From assembly GCA_004194705.1 (NCBI GenBank), contig SADC01000458.1:1-64000 (forward strand): a stretch of 64,000 nt of DNA. The letters run 5' to 3'. The position numbers were made by a program, and so were the translations under genes. Numbering within the stretch: the first letter of the stretch is position 1; every line of letters starts with the position of its first letter. The DNA comes from Ditylenchus dipsaci. Its lineage: Eukaryota > Nematoda > Chromadorea > Rhabditida > Anguinidae. This document shows positions 55,641 through 64,000 of the stretch, one piece after another. The notes beneath the pieces were generated by a model. That model did not search any database, had not been told where the DNA came from, and saw nothing but the letters and a program-made list of their open reading frames with translations.

Positions 55641-55650
55641 TATTTATTGA
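55641..55650 (-). terminator. poly(A) signal of the gene at 55728-56707
   Basis: On the minus strand TCAATAAATAATG lies about 80 bp after the stop codon at 55728, a canonical AATAAA at a normal distance. Confidence 0.55.
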
Positions 55651-55727
55651 CGAAACGGACAATTTTTACACCTATTATATAACAGCAGAAAAATAAAGTT
55701 TCTACTCTAGACTCTCTATGCGTTGTC

Positions 55728-56707
55728 TCAGAGCGAAGCATCACTACTGGAATTTTTTGTGACTGTCTTCTTCTCATCTCCAGTGGTCTAAATACAAATT
55801 AAAAAAGGAGGACAATATTCAGTAGGGAACAATAAATCACCTCAGCCGAAGAAGAAGTCGAAGAAGGAGAGCCGGTAAAGAAGTCAAGAACCTTGGTTTC
55901 CGGAAGAGGCGACGAGTAAGAAGCGGAGGCCGCAACCGAATTCTTTTGAATGAGAGACAGCTCCACTTGAACATCTTGATCCTGTTTACCTTGCAAGTAG
56001 AGACGCACGACATCCGCCAGCAAGCGTCCAATCAGAGTAGCCTGTCTTCCACTTCAAACGGACTGGTGACATCTGCTTCGGAGCAACCAGCGTGGTGACC
56101 GAAGAAGTAAGCACTATCGGGGCTGAAATAAAAAATGGGATAAGCAGGTAGGAAACACCTAAACTTACATTTTTCCAGAGCAGTCGTCGGCTTTATATCA
56201 CTTCTGCGACGACGGCGAAAAGGAGGCTTGGGGCAACTTTTTCCTTCTCGACAATCAAATGAGACGCTTGGAACACAGAAGGCTTTCTCTAAAACGACCG
56301 ATTTAGTGACGGAAATTTACAGGGATGCTGAGCAGACAGAAACTTACAGTGTTGGCCTTCACATTAATAAGCTCGGGATCGAATGCCCTAAAACAGAGTA
56401 ATTTCAGTAACTTGGAATCGGAATGAGTACTTACGGCGCAGAATCTTGCCACTCATCATCTGCGAACCAGAAAGCTGTTCGCCGAATTCTTCTTTCTTCT
56501 TGTCCTTATCACTGTTGGCAGGCGAGATAGAATCTTGAGTGGATCGACATCATCATTGGACGAAGTTGATCTTTGCGTGACATCACTGACTCTTTCGGAC
56601 ACTTCGTTCGAATTTGTCTTATCCTTGTTTCGTTCGGACAGCTCTTTCGAATTTGTCTTCTCAGAGTTCGACTTGTCAGAATTCTCTTCCATTAATGCGA
56701 TTTCAGC
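55728..56707 (-). CDS. unrecognised minus-strand gene, 3' five exons, frame lesions
   Basis: Exons on minus: 56707-56435, 56387-56348, 56286-56169, 56122-55841, 55787-55728 (stop TGA), with an AATAAA about 80 bp downstream; the 5' end was not found. Segments in order: an acidic Ser/Asn/Lys region with an internal repeat (KTNSKELSER / KTNSNEVSER), AFWFADDEWQDSAPAFDPEL, basic KPPFRRRRRSDIK, then GRLLADVVRLYLQG, which looks helical, and a Ser-rich tail ending SSDASL. Splice sites are good, but frame shifts are needed in exon 1 (near 56540 and 56495) and exon 4 (near 56045); the first looks like a lost C in a C-run. I know no family for it. Either a decaying gene or a real gene with indel errors. 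Confidence 0.6.
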
Positions 56708-56880
56708 CTGCAAATAAGAGCAACCACACTACCGTATTTTCTCTAGTTATTGACGCGTCTGTAATGATGGCCCTACGGCACAGCCAGAATTCCGTCCGAT
56801 ACAAAAATAATTTATACGAGCGTAGCTGCGCCGTTGGGCGCCAATTGTACTGTGTTAGTTTTCTACAAGTAAAATAATTT
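56708..56880. other. flank with a lone CCGTATTT end
   Basis: TACCGTATTTTCTCTAGTTA at about 56733 starts like a MITE, but no right end is seen before 56880. Confidence 0.5.
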
Positions 56881-56925
56881 GGCTCACCCTGAGACTGATT
56901 AAATTTTTCTGATATCAACCGATTC
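56881..56925. repeat. lone left end of the GGCTCACCCTGAG element family
   Basis: GGCTCACCCTGAGACTGA matches the end at 59625 and the inverse at 62717-62734. Its own right end is not identified. After the hAT-like insertion it resumes at 57991 and shares long stretches, inverted, with 61205-61620, so it is a partial second copy of the 59625-62734 family. Confidence 0.65.
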
Positions 56926-57990
56926 TAGAGACCGTGATTTGCCCCAACGATGTAAGGATACGATGTTTTCGACTCAAATTTTCAACGATCGATGTCGGCT
57001 ATTGTAAACGATACATCGTTATGATGTTCACACTAAAATTTGGCAAACGATGTATAATATAGCAAAAATGTTGTGTACAAATTGGTAAGCAAAATTTTCT
57101 ACGCCATGAAACTTCAGCTTAAATTTTTGTTGGGTAGAGGGTAAATTTTTTTGACTAATATTTGACTGGAGCCTACCGCATAAAAAAACTCTGGTATGCA
57201 TATTGTTTTTATGCATACAGAGTCACTTTCGAGTAATTTGAGTCTAAGGTATGTAAGTGTGCGCATCTCAACCACGGCACCAAAGCCCCTTGCACCCCCG
57301 AAGGGGGGCGGGGGGCTTGAGAGTTGAATATGCGCGCACTCACTCACCTTAGACAAGATTCCCAGCAAGACTCTTGATCATAAATGCATTAAAGACTCTT
57401 TTGCCCAGCTCTAGTGAACAAAACAAAGTAGAATACCCTTAAAATTTAAAGATATCCCTTCTGATCTTTTTAGGGTATCTGGATACCCTTTCAGGTTGGT
57501 TTGTCTTGGCCCCCAAGGCGAAAATTTATTTGAAGAATCAAGAAAAGCCAAAGCACAAAGAGTGTTAAGACAAGATGCATACTCAAAGTATAATATGCGT
57601 ATAAACTGTTGCATATGGATAAATAACAGATCTTAAACACGCAAATGGAGTCGCAGGCAAAAACTTTTTGACTCAAAGGGCAATAATTAACAAATACCGT
57701 ATTTCCTCTAAATAGAAGCCCATGGGCTTCTATTTTTCCAACCTCCAAAAATCTTGAAATTGTCAATCAAAAATAACCTTAACTCGCGAAACCTTAGTCA
57801 AAAATAGGGGGGTGGGCTTCTATTAGAGCATGGGCTTATATTAGAGGAAGTACGGTAATAGTGTATTTTTGTTCATGAACGATACATCGTTACGATGTAC
57901 GATGTGGCCGAAAAACGATGCGATGTACGATGTTTTCAAAAATCGACCAACGATGTTAACGATGCGATGTATCGATCGTCACGGTCTCTA
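56926..57990. mobile_element. hAT-like element with TAGAGACCGTGA ends, exact 8-bp duplication
   Basis: Starts TAGAGACCGTGA and ends TCACGGTCTCTA; flanked by ACCGATTC at 56918-56925 and 57991-57998. Next to both ends are irregular CGATGT/ACGATGT repeats. It contains a damaged palindrome of the 34774 family (about 57150-57420) and a CCGTATTT MITE (57697-57855). No transposase. Confidence 0.87.
57697..57855. mobile_element. CCGTATTT-family MITE, short
   Basis: TA-flanked, starts CCGTATTTCCTCTAAATAG and ends TTAGAGGAAGTACGG; 159 bp. It uses an AGAAGCCC subterminal phrase. Confidence 0.82.
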
Positions 57991-58100
57991 ACCGATTCTG
58001 ACAAAAATTAATTCTGACAAAAATTCAAACTGACAATAATTTGTCTTGACAAGATTTTTTCTGAATAAATTTGTTTGGTAATTAAATGTTCATGCAAATA

Positions 58101-58521
58101 AAGCCGCTTTCACAATGGGTCTGGGACCAGCTTCCTTTTCGCTGTAATTTTTTTCTTGATTGCGAAAAATAAATTCTGTTAGCATCATTTTGTAGCTGAG
58201 ATTCAGGGCTTCAACATGGGCCATTCAGAATTAGCATGTAATCGTGAAATTTTAGATAAAATGCCAGTCTGACACTGAGTCTGACATTCGGTCTGAGTGT
58301 CCGATTTAGTGTCAGACTCAGTGTCAGACTCAGTGTCAGACTGGGCATTTTGTGTTAAATTTTGAAATCACATGTTAATTTTCAATTGCTCATCTTAAAG
58401 CCCTTAATCTTAGCTACAAAATGGTACTAACAGAATTTTTTTTTCGCAATCAAGAAAAAAAATTAAAGCGAAAAGGAAGACGGGTCGCGCACTAAGTCCA
58501 GACCCATTGTGAAAGCGGCTT
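58101..58521. repeat. foldback with GTGTCAGACTCA tandem centre
   Basis: Arms AAGCCGCTTTCACAATGGGTCTGG and the inverse, about 160 bp. The centre (58262-58350) is an array of CAGACTCAGTGT units. No coding capacity. Confidence 0.78.
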
Positions 58522-58559
58522 AATTGTTTTCGATTTATATTGAACTGTAAATAATTGGG

Positions 58560-58935
58560 GATTGTGTTTGATAGTATCGAACTTAACGATTTTAGCAACC
58601 CGAACCCTAAAACTGGGTAGGTACTCCCTGGACAGGATATCCATCCCGGTGGACTGGGAAATCGAAAATTAAAAAGCGAAGTTTACCCATAATTAAAAAC
58701 AAACTTTTTTCCTTACATAAATTCTATGGGGAATAGGGTTTGATAGGGCCGAAATTGCGATTTTAAACATTCTAACTCCGAAACCTTGGCTGAGTACCCT
58801 TGGTTCAGGGGTAGGTACCCTGGCCCAGGTGGATACCCATCTGGATGGCCTGAAAAATGATTTTTTTTAAACTTACAGCAAACCATCCTATCATATGCAA
58901 AATTGTAAATTTGATAATTTGAGTAAATCAAATTT
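58560..58935 (-). repeat. inverted copies of the GGTGGATATCCACC satellite
   Basis: Two units that are the reverse complement of 61205-61530, with the same TTTTTCAGGCCATCCAGATGG-like start when read on the minus strand. Confidence 0.75.
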
Positions 58936-58969
58936 AAAAAAAAATCAAATCATTTGAAAAAGCAACAAC

Positions 58970-59250
58970 TCAGCACTTAATTGTAGCGCAGATAAAGAAC
59001 TTCAAAATCCATTTTACAGAATGGTTTTTGAAAATCTAAGTATTGAGGTATGATTGTTTTAAAAAGCAAATTCTTCAAAAAATGACTGAAATCCGGAAAA
59101 AAAATTAACAAAACTTGAATTTCAGTCATTTTTTGAAGAATTTGCTTTTTTAAAACAGTCAAATCTCAATACTCAGGTTTTCGAAAATCATTCTGTAAAA
59201 TGCATTTTGAATCTCTCAATCTGCGCTAAAACATGGTGCTAAGTTGTTGC
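58970..59250. repeat. 280-bp foldback
   Basis: Arms TAGCGCAGATAAAGAACTTC ... AAATGACTGAAAT and the inverse around a short AACAAAACTTGAA centre. Non-coding. Confidence 0.75.
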
Positions 59251-59616
59251 TGCAGCGCCTAACAATTGACTGAACTTTTGACTAGTTCTAAAGATGTCGG
59301 AGATAATTATTTTTTTAACTTGAAGTTCATTTCTTGAAGGCTCAAAATCAACATTTGTTGTGAAATTGTGAAATTTGAAATAGAGCGATAAAAAGGAGAT
59401 TTTTTCTACAAAATGACATATAACAGTACGGTAGAAATATTTTACATTGAAACAAAATCTTCATAACAAAAACGACAGAACTTATGTTGCAACCCAATAA
59501 TTATTTTAGTGTCGAAATTAAGAAATGTAGTGGGTAAAATCAGTAACAGCCTAAAAAAAACTATGTTGCTGTTGGAGATAAAGGCAAAAAAATCTGCAAA
59601 AAAAACTACGCAACTT
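59251..59616. other. non-coding
   Basis: AT-rich with nothing recognised. Confidence 0.4.
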
Positions 59617-60599
59617 ATACAATCGGCTCACCCTGAGACTGACATAATTTTTTCTGACATCAATTGATTCTATCAAAAAGTCTTTCTGGCTATTTTTCTT
59701 GACACGATTTTTTTTTAAATAAAACTTATATTAGCAAAAACTGTTTCGAAATTAATGATTCTGATAAAAAATGGTATTGTCTTGACTTTGGCTAGTTTTT
59801 TGGCTGTATTTGGTTTCGATTTTATTATTTCAAAATATGACTAAGCAACTAACCCACTTTAACCCTTCCGGTCTCCAGAAGCAGTTGGCTGGTCTTAAAA
59901 CAAAATTGACTCAGATTCAAAAACAAATCGTATAATCATAGGTAAATCGGGTGGAGAATTGGGTTTGATAAGACAAAACCCCAATTTCACCTACTTAAAC
60001 ACAAAACCGAAATGAGTACCCCTGGTCCAGGTGGATATCCATTTACGAGCGTTAAGCAAATTGATCCATACCGAATAGGTCCACACACGAATTGGTCCAC
60101 ATTTGAATAGGTCAAAACTTTTCGAATTCGTTAAATTTTTTTTGGAAATTAAATTTTTTAGTCTGAACCAACCAAACCAAGTGGTCCCACTTGAAGCAAT
60201 TTTTTTACTTTTTCGGGTTCTGAAACATATTTTCTGGACTAATTAGGACATGCGAAGATGGTTTGATAGTTGTTAAATGCCGTTTTGTAGGGTATTTTTG
60301 AGTTTCAGTAAAATCGAGTTTTGCCAAAATCAATTATTTTGCAAAATTAAAAATAACCACACAAAAAGGCTTTTTACCACTATCGAACCATCTTCAGCAT
60401 GCCCAAATCAGTCCGGAAAACAGGTTTCGGAACATAAAAACGAAAAAGAAATCGCAGCAAGTGGACGACCACTGGTTTGGTTGGTTCAGACTGAAAAATT
60501 TAAATGCCCGCAAAATTTTTCAATTTTAAAAAATTTCAAATTATTTGGACAGTGTGGGTCAATTTATGTGCGGACCAATTCTCTATCAATTGCTTAACG

Positions 60600-61530
60600 C
60601 CTGTAAATGGATATCCACCTGACCAGAAGGCATCCATTTCGGGTTTTGGGGTCTGGGTGTGTGAAATTGGGATTTTGTCTTATCCAACCTTATTCACGTC
60701 ACGGTTTTACATTTGATAGCTAAGTTTGATTTTGATTTAGTTTTTTTTTATTTTCAGGTTATTCAGGTGGGTATCCACCTGGACCAGTCGTTCCTACCCT
60801 GATTTTTGGAGTTCGGGTGGGTGAAAGTGGGATTTTGGTTTTATCAAACCTAATTCCTTACACGTTTTTACATATGATAGCATGGATTGTTTTTCAAACT
60901 ATCGAAAAATATTTTTCAGGTTTTCCAACTGGATATCCACCTCGTTAGGTAGTACCTAACCAGGTTTTAGGGTTTTGGTGGGGAAACCGTGAATTTGGTC
61001 TGAACAAACCCAACTCCCGTCACAATTTTGCATATGATAGGATGGTTTGTTTTTAGTTTAAAATTTTTTACATTTTTCAGGCCATCCAGCTGGGTGACAC
61101 CTGGTCAGGTGGTACCCTGAATTTTGGGATTCGGGTGGGTTTAATCGTAATTTTAGTCCTAACGAACAGGATTCACCACACGATTTTTCATATGATAGGA
61201 TGGATTGTTTTTTTTTAAAAAAATTCATTTTTCAGGCCATTCAGGTGGGTATCCACCTGAGCCAGGGGTACCTACCCCTGAACCAAGGGTACTCAGCCAA
61301 GGTTTCGGAATTAGGATTTTTAAAATCGCGATTTTGGCCCTATCAAACCCAATTTCCCATGGAATTTATGTAAGAAAAAAGTTTGTTTTTAATTATGGGT
61401 AAACTTCGCTTTTAATTTTCGATTTCCCAGTCCACCGGGATGGATATCCTGTCCAGGTAGTACCTACCCAAAGTTTTGGGGTTCAGGTTGCTAAAATCAT
61501 AAGTTCGTCTATCAAACACAATACCCGATT
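60600..61530 (+). repeat. about 150-bp satellite whose unit looks like intron plus mini-exon
   Basis: About six diverged units. Each has GATAGGATGGATTGTTTTT, a T-rich tract ending TTTTTCAG, then about 40 bp such as GCCATTCAGGTGGGTATCCA followed by CCTG, then a GT-rich stretch GTTTTGGGGTTCGGGTGGGT and a TATCAAACCCAATTCC phrase. The 40-bp block translates as GHPGGYPPGPG-type peptide in several units, and its GGTGG-ATAT-CCACC core is self-complementary. Inverted copies lie at 58560-58935 and others at 53050-53350. Confidence 0.75.
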
Positions 61531-61634
61531 ATTTACAGTTTAAAACAACTTGAAACCAATTATTTGCATAAACATTTAACTACTAAACAAATTTATTCAA
61601 AAAATCTTGTCAAGACAAATTATGGCTGGAGTTT

Positions 61635-62455
61635 AGAATGTGACCTTTTTCTAAAAATGGTCAAAATCAGTTTTTTTAGTTGTGTAACATTGTAAAAAAT
61701 GCTCAGCATTCATTTTTATTGTTGGGAAAGCCAATTTTCAAAAAAAAAAAATCATGGTTTTTTAGTCAAAATTTGAAAAATTTAAATTGGCGCCTTTTGA
61801 ATTTAAAAGGTAATAAGGGCTGTATTGGGAGGGGAAGGGAATAAAACGGGGCCACTTTTATGGCAGAACATTATAAATTTGAATATCTATATATCTTCGA
61901 CTGCCTCACCATGTTTTTCAACTGGGCCGTGGCAAAAATAGACTCTATACGCATTTTTTGATCAAGAGTACTTCTCGGAATCATGTCTAAGGTAAGTGTG
62001 TGCGCGCATCTCTAACTCTCAAGCCCCCTGCGCCCCCTTCGGGGGCGCAGGGGGCTTGGGGGCTTGGATTTGAGATGCGCACACCACATACCTTAGACAC
62101 AAATCACTCGAAAGTGACTCTGGATGCATGAAAAAGCATGCATACCAGAGTTTATTATGCGGTAGGCCCCAGTATTCAAAACTATGTTCAACATCTTCTT
62201 GTTAGTGGGCCCTGTGTGATCAGTGGCCCCTTTTATTCCCTTCCCCTCCCAATACAGCCCTTATTCCCTTTTAAATTCAAAAAGGCGCAATTTAAATTTT
62301 TCAAATTTTGACTAAAAAACCATGATTTTTTTTTTGAAAAATTGGCTTTCCCAACAATAAAAATGAATGCTGAGCATTTTTTACAATGTTACACAACTAA
62401 AAAAACTGATTTTGACCATTTTTAGAAAAAGGTCACATTCTAAACTTTAGCCCAA
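61635..62455. mobile_element. palindrome of the 34774 family, intact
   Basis: Outer arms AGAATGTGACCTTTTTCTAA, then AATCATGGTTTTTTAGTC, then GGTAAGTGTGTGCGCGCATC around a GCGCCCCCTTCGGGGGCGC hairpin (about 62030-62050); all are mirrored on the right. About 800 bp, nested in the 59625-62734 element. Confidence 0.82.
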
Positions 62456-62537
62456 ATTATTGTCAGTTTTAATTTATGTCAGAAAGACTTTTTGATAGAA
62501 TCAATTGATATCAAAAAAATTTATGTCAGTCTCAGGG

Positions 62538-62720
62538 TAGAGATAGAAGCGATGCGATGTATCGCATCGCAACATCGCATCGCACGCAGCCATTCTTGGC
62601 AAAAACATCGCATCGCAACATCGCACGCTAATTTTTAAAAACATCGCACATCGCATCGCAAATTTTTTTATCAAAAGACATCGCATCGCAACATCGCAAA
62701 AAGGCAAATTTCTATCTCTA
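62538..62720. mobile_element. hAT-like MITE with CATCGCATCGCAA repeats, exact 8-bp duplication
   Basis: Starts TAGAGATAGAAGCGATG and ends AAATTTCTATCTCTA. Flanked by TCTCAGGG at 62530-62537 and 62721-62728. Two other copies of the host sequence (56881 and 59625) show the uninterrupted site with one TCTCAGGG (read inverted as CCCTGAGA). The body is nearly all ACATCGCATCGCA units. 183 bp. Confidence 0.88.
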
Positions 62721-62734
62721 TCTCAGGGTGAGCC

Positions 62735-63270
62735 ATACAATCAAATCAAAAACACAATGCCAAGAACACGATTTCGAATCACAGGGGGGGAGGGGGGCCG
62801 GCTTATTAGAGGAATACGGTAAAAACACAAAAAGTATTTTCAAATTCTTTGGCGTTTTGTTTATTTTTTAATTAAACTAAAGTGCAGTTTTTTGAGGGGC
62901 CGTGGGGTGTGAAGTGCTTACGAATAGGCTATCTAAAACATAATCCTTAAGATCCTTATATTGCCAGCCGTACTTTCACACTGTTTTGTGAGTCAATCTG
63001 AAGAGCATGTATAAATAAAATAACACGTCATTTCGTAGCGCAGAATGTGTGCTTCCAGATGCCATGAAGCATGTTCTAGAAAAATTGATATACTGAAAGT
63101 TATGGGCGTTTTTGTAAAATAAGTGCTATTTTTTTAAACTCTCATTTAGGGATCTTTGATCAATTCAGTTTTTATTTTTGGTCGAAGTGATATTTATGCA
63201 ACTACAGGAAGATAGAGTAGCTTATGAGGAACATTCGGTGCGCCTCTAGGTTACTAATTCACATTTCGCC
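62735..63270. other. repeat scrap and non-coding sequence
   Basis: About 62750-62821 is the right half of a CCGTATTT MITE (AATGCCAAGAACACG ... GCTTATTAGAGGAATACGG). The rest is AT-rich. Confidence 0.5.
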
Positions 63271-63410
63271 AACGTCTTCTTTTACCAACGTCGTCTTTTT
63301 ACCAACAGATTCTTTTTACCAATAACTCTTTTTACCAATGATATCTTCTTACCATTATCTTCTTTTACCAACAGATTCTTTTTACCGCTAATATAATTTC
63401 GCCTATGAGT
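63270..63410. repeat. TTTTACCAACAGATTC minisatellite
   Basis: About seven units of 17-19 bp close to TTTTACCAACAGATTCTT, ending in ACCGCTAATATAATTTCGCC. The first unit starts TTCGCCAACGTC. Confidence 0.65.
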
Positions 63411-64000
63411 TCAGTTCATTTTCACTGTATACCGTATTTTCTCAATGTAATGGCCGGCCGTTATTTATTTGCCTAGCTTTATGTTGTTTATTGCTTTAAA
63501 CATTGTGTTATGCTCATCATTTCTGGTTTAGTTCTTCTTTATCAGTTTTATGAATAAATTATTATGCTGTATACCATTTTAAAGAAAAATATTTCCTCTA
63601 CAAAATCGTCTCATTGGATTTTTTTATTTAAAAAATTTTCTTTATAAAATGATGAGCATAACAAAATGAGCATAACAAAAAAGAGCATAACAAAACTTTT
63701 TAGATTTTTAAATGATATGAAACACAGCTATTATTCACTTGTGTTAACACCTAATATTTTTTGAGTTTTTATTCATTTTTGTTGGGAAGTTTTTACATAT
63801 ATCCTTAAATTTAAATTTTATAACTTTCTTTTTCAGGGGTTTATCTAACTATTTGAAGATTGGGAAAATTTCCAAGGTAAATGGAAAGTGAAAAATGAAA
63901 ATTTCCTGTGTTACCAAACAAAAAATGGAAATGGAAAGTGGAAAATTTCCACTTTCCTGTCTTACTAAAATATTTTTCCACTTTCCATTTTCCAATTTTT
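63411..64000. other. AT-rich end of window
   Basis: A lone CCGTATTTTCTCAATGTAAT end at about 63431. GAGCATAACAAAA units repeat at 63652-63695 with an inverse TTATGCTCATC at 63508. From 63880 a GGAAATGGAAAGTGGAAAA tract begins that resembles the arms of 52360-53895 and may be one end of another such element cut by the window edge. Confidence 0.5.

Larger units (their letters stand above)
59625..62734. mobile_element. 3.1-kb element with GGCTCACCCTGAG ends, exact 8-bp duplication
   Basis: Left end GGCTCACCCTGAGACTGACA; the right end is the inverse, split by a hAT-like insertion (62538-62720) and restored as CAGGGTGAGCC. The flanking 8-mer ATACAATC occurs at 59617-59624 and 62735-62742. Subterminal TCAATTGATTCTATCAAAAA is mirrored at both ends. 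Cargo: an inner palindrome (about 60120-60520), the exon-like satellite (60600-61530) and a nested palindrome (61635-62455). No transposase. 8-bp duplications occur in hAT, P and Merlin groups; the GG start leaves the group open. Confidence 0.82.

Noticed and set aside
58713..58931. GYPPGPGYLP-containing frame as a real protein gene
   Set aside because: It is one inverted unit of a transposon-borne satellite; flanking units have stops and shifted frames. Kept as a finding about the origin of the satellite only.
56881..62734. A single 5.8-kb element spanning both GGCTCACCCTGAG left ends
   Set aside because: Only the left end at 59625 shares the 8-bp flank ATACAATC with the right end; the flank of 56881 does not match, so it is a separate partial copy.

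Overview
The window is nuclear DNA from an animal, probably an invertebrate. It holds intron-bearing, AT-rich, widely spaced genes of eukaryotic type: a plasma-membrane Na+/H+ exchanger, a FAAH2-type amidase and an AsnB-type asparagine synthetase. Introns are mostly 45-60 nt with GT-AG ends unless a transposon has landed in them. I cannot name the species.

Layout. 1-24 kb is gene-free and almost wholly non-autonomous DNA transposons (foldback or MITE elements), including a 3.4 kb direct duplication (about 2.09-5.53 kb and 9.31-12.85 kb). 24.6-32.6 kb is the exchanger gene, 18 exons on +, which I could assemble in frame. 32.7-38.8 kb holds a mirrored mariner remnant, a large palindrome and a 364-codon ORF with hairpin-encoded repeats. 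38.9-42.4 kb is a damaged or corrupted asparagine synthetase gene (+). 45.0-46.6 kb is the intact three-exon amidase gene (-). 47.7-49.5 kb is a hAT-like element that has swallowed a pogo-like element with a dying transposase exon. 52.0-54.2 kb and 55.7-56.7 kb hold exons of one or two minus-strand genes I do not recognise. 56.9-62.7 kb is a nest of transposons with an exon-like satellite.

The main message is transposon architecture. Many elements have terminal inverted repeats plus exact or near-exact target duplications. There are TA-flanked elements (a CCGTATTT family, mariner types, a Tigger-like one), TTAA-flanked elements, and elements with 8-bp duplications (several with hAT-like ends). 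A recurring design is a palindrome whose arms are made of short tandem repeats, a different repeat in each family. Others carry tRNA-like promoter boxes in both arms, a scrap of exchanger exon, or paired nuclear-receptor half-sites.

The genes do not form a pathway together; they are neighbours in a transposon-rich region. The two copies of the long duplication differ largely at homopolymer runs, and two of the gene models have frame or stop lesions. Some single-base lesions may therefore be sequencing or assembly errors rather than biology. All coordinates were counted by hand and may be off by one or two bases in the repeats.
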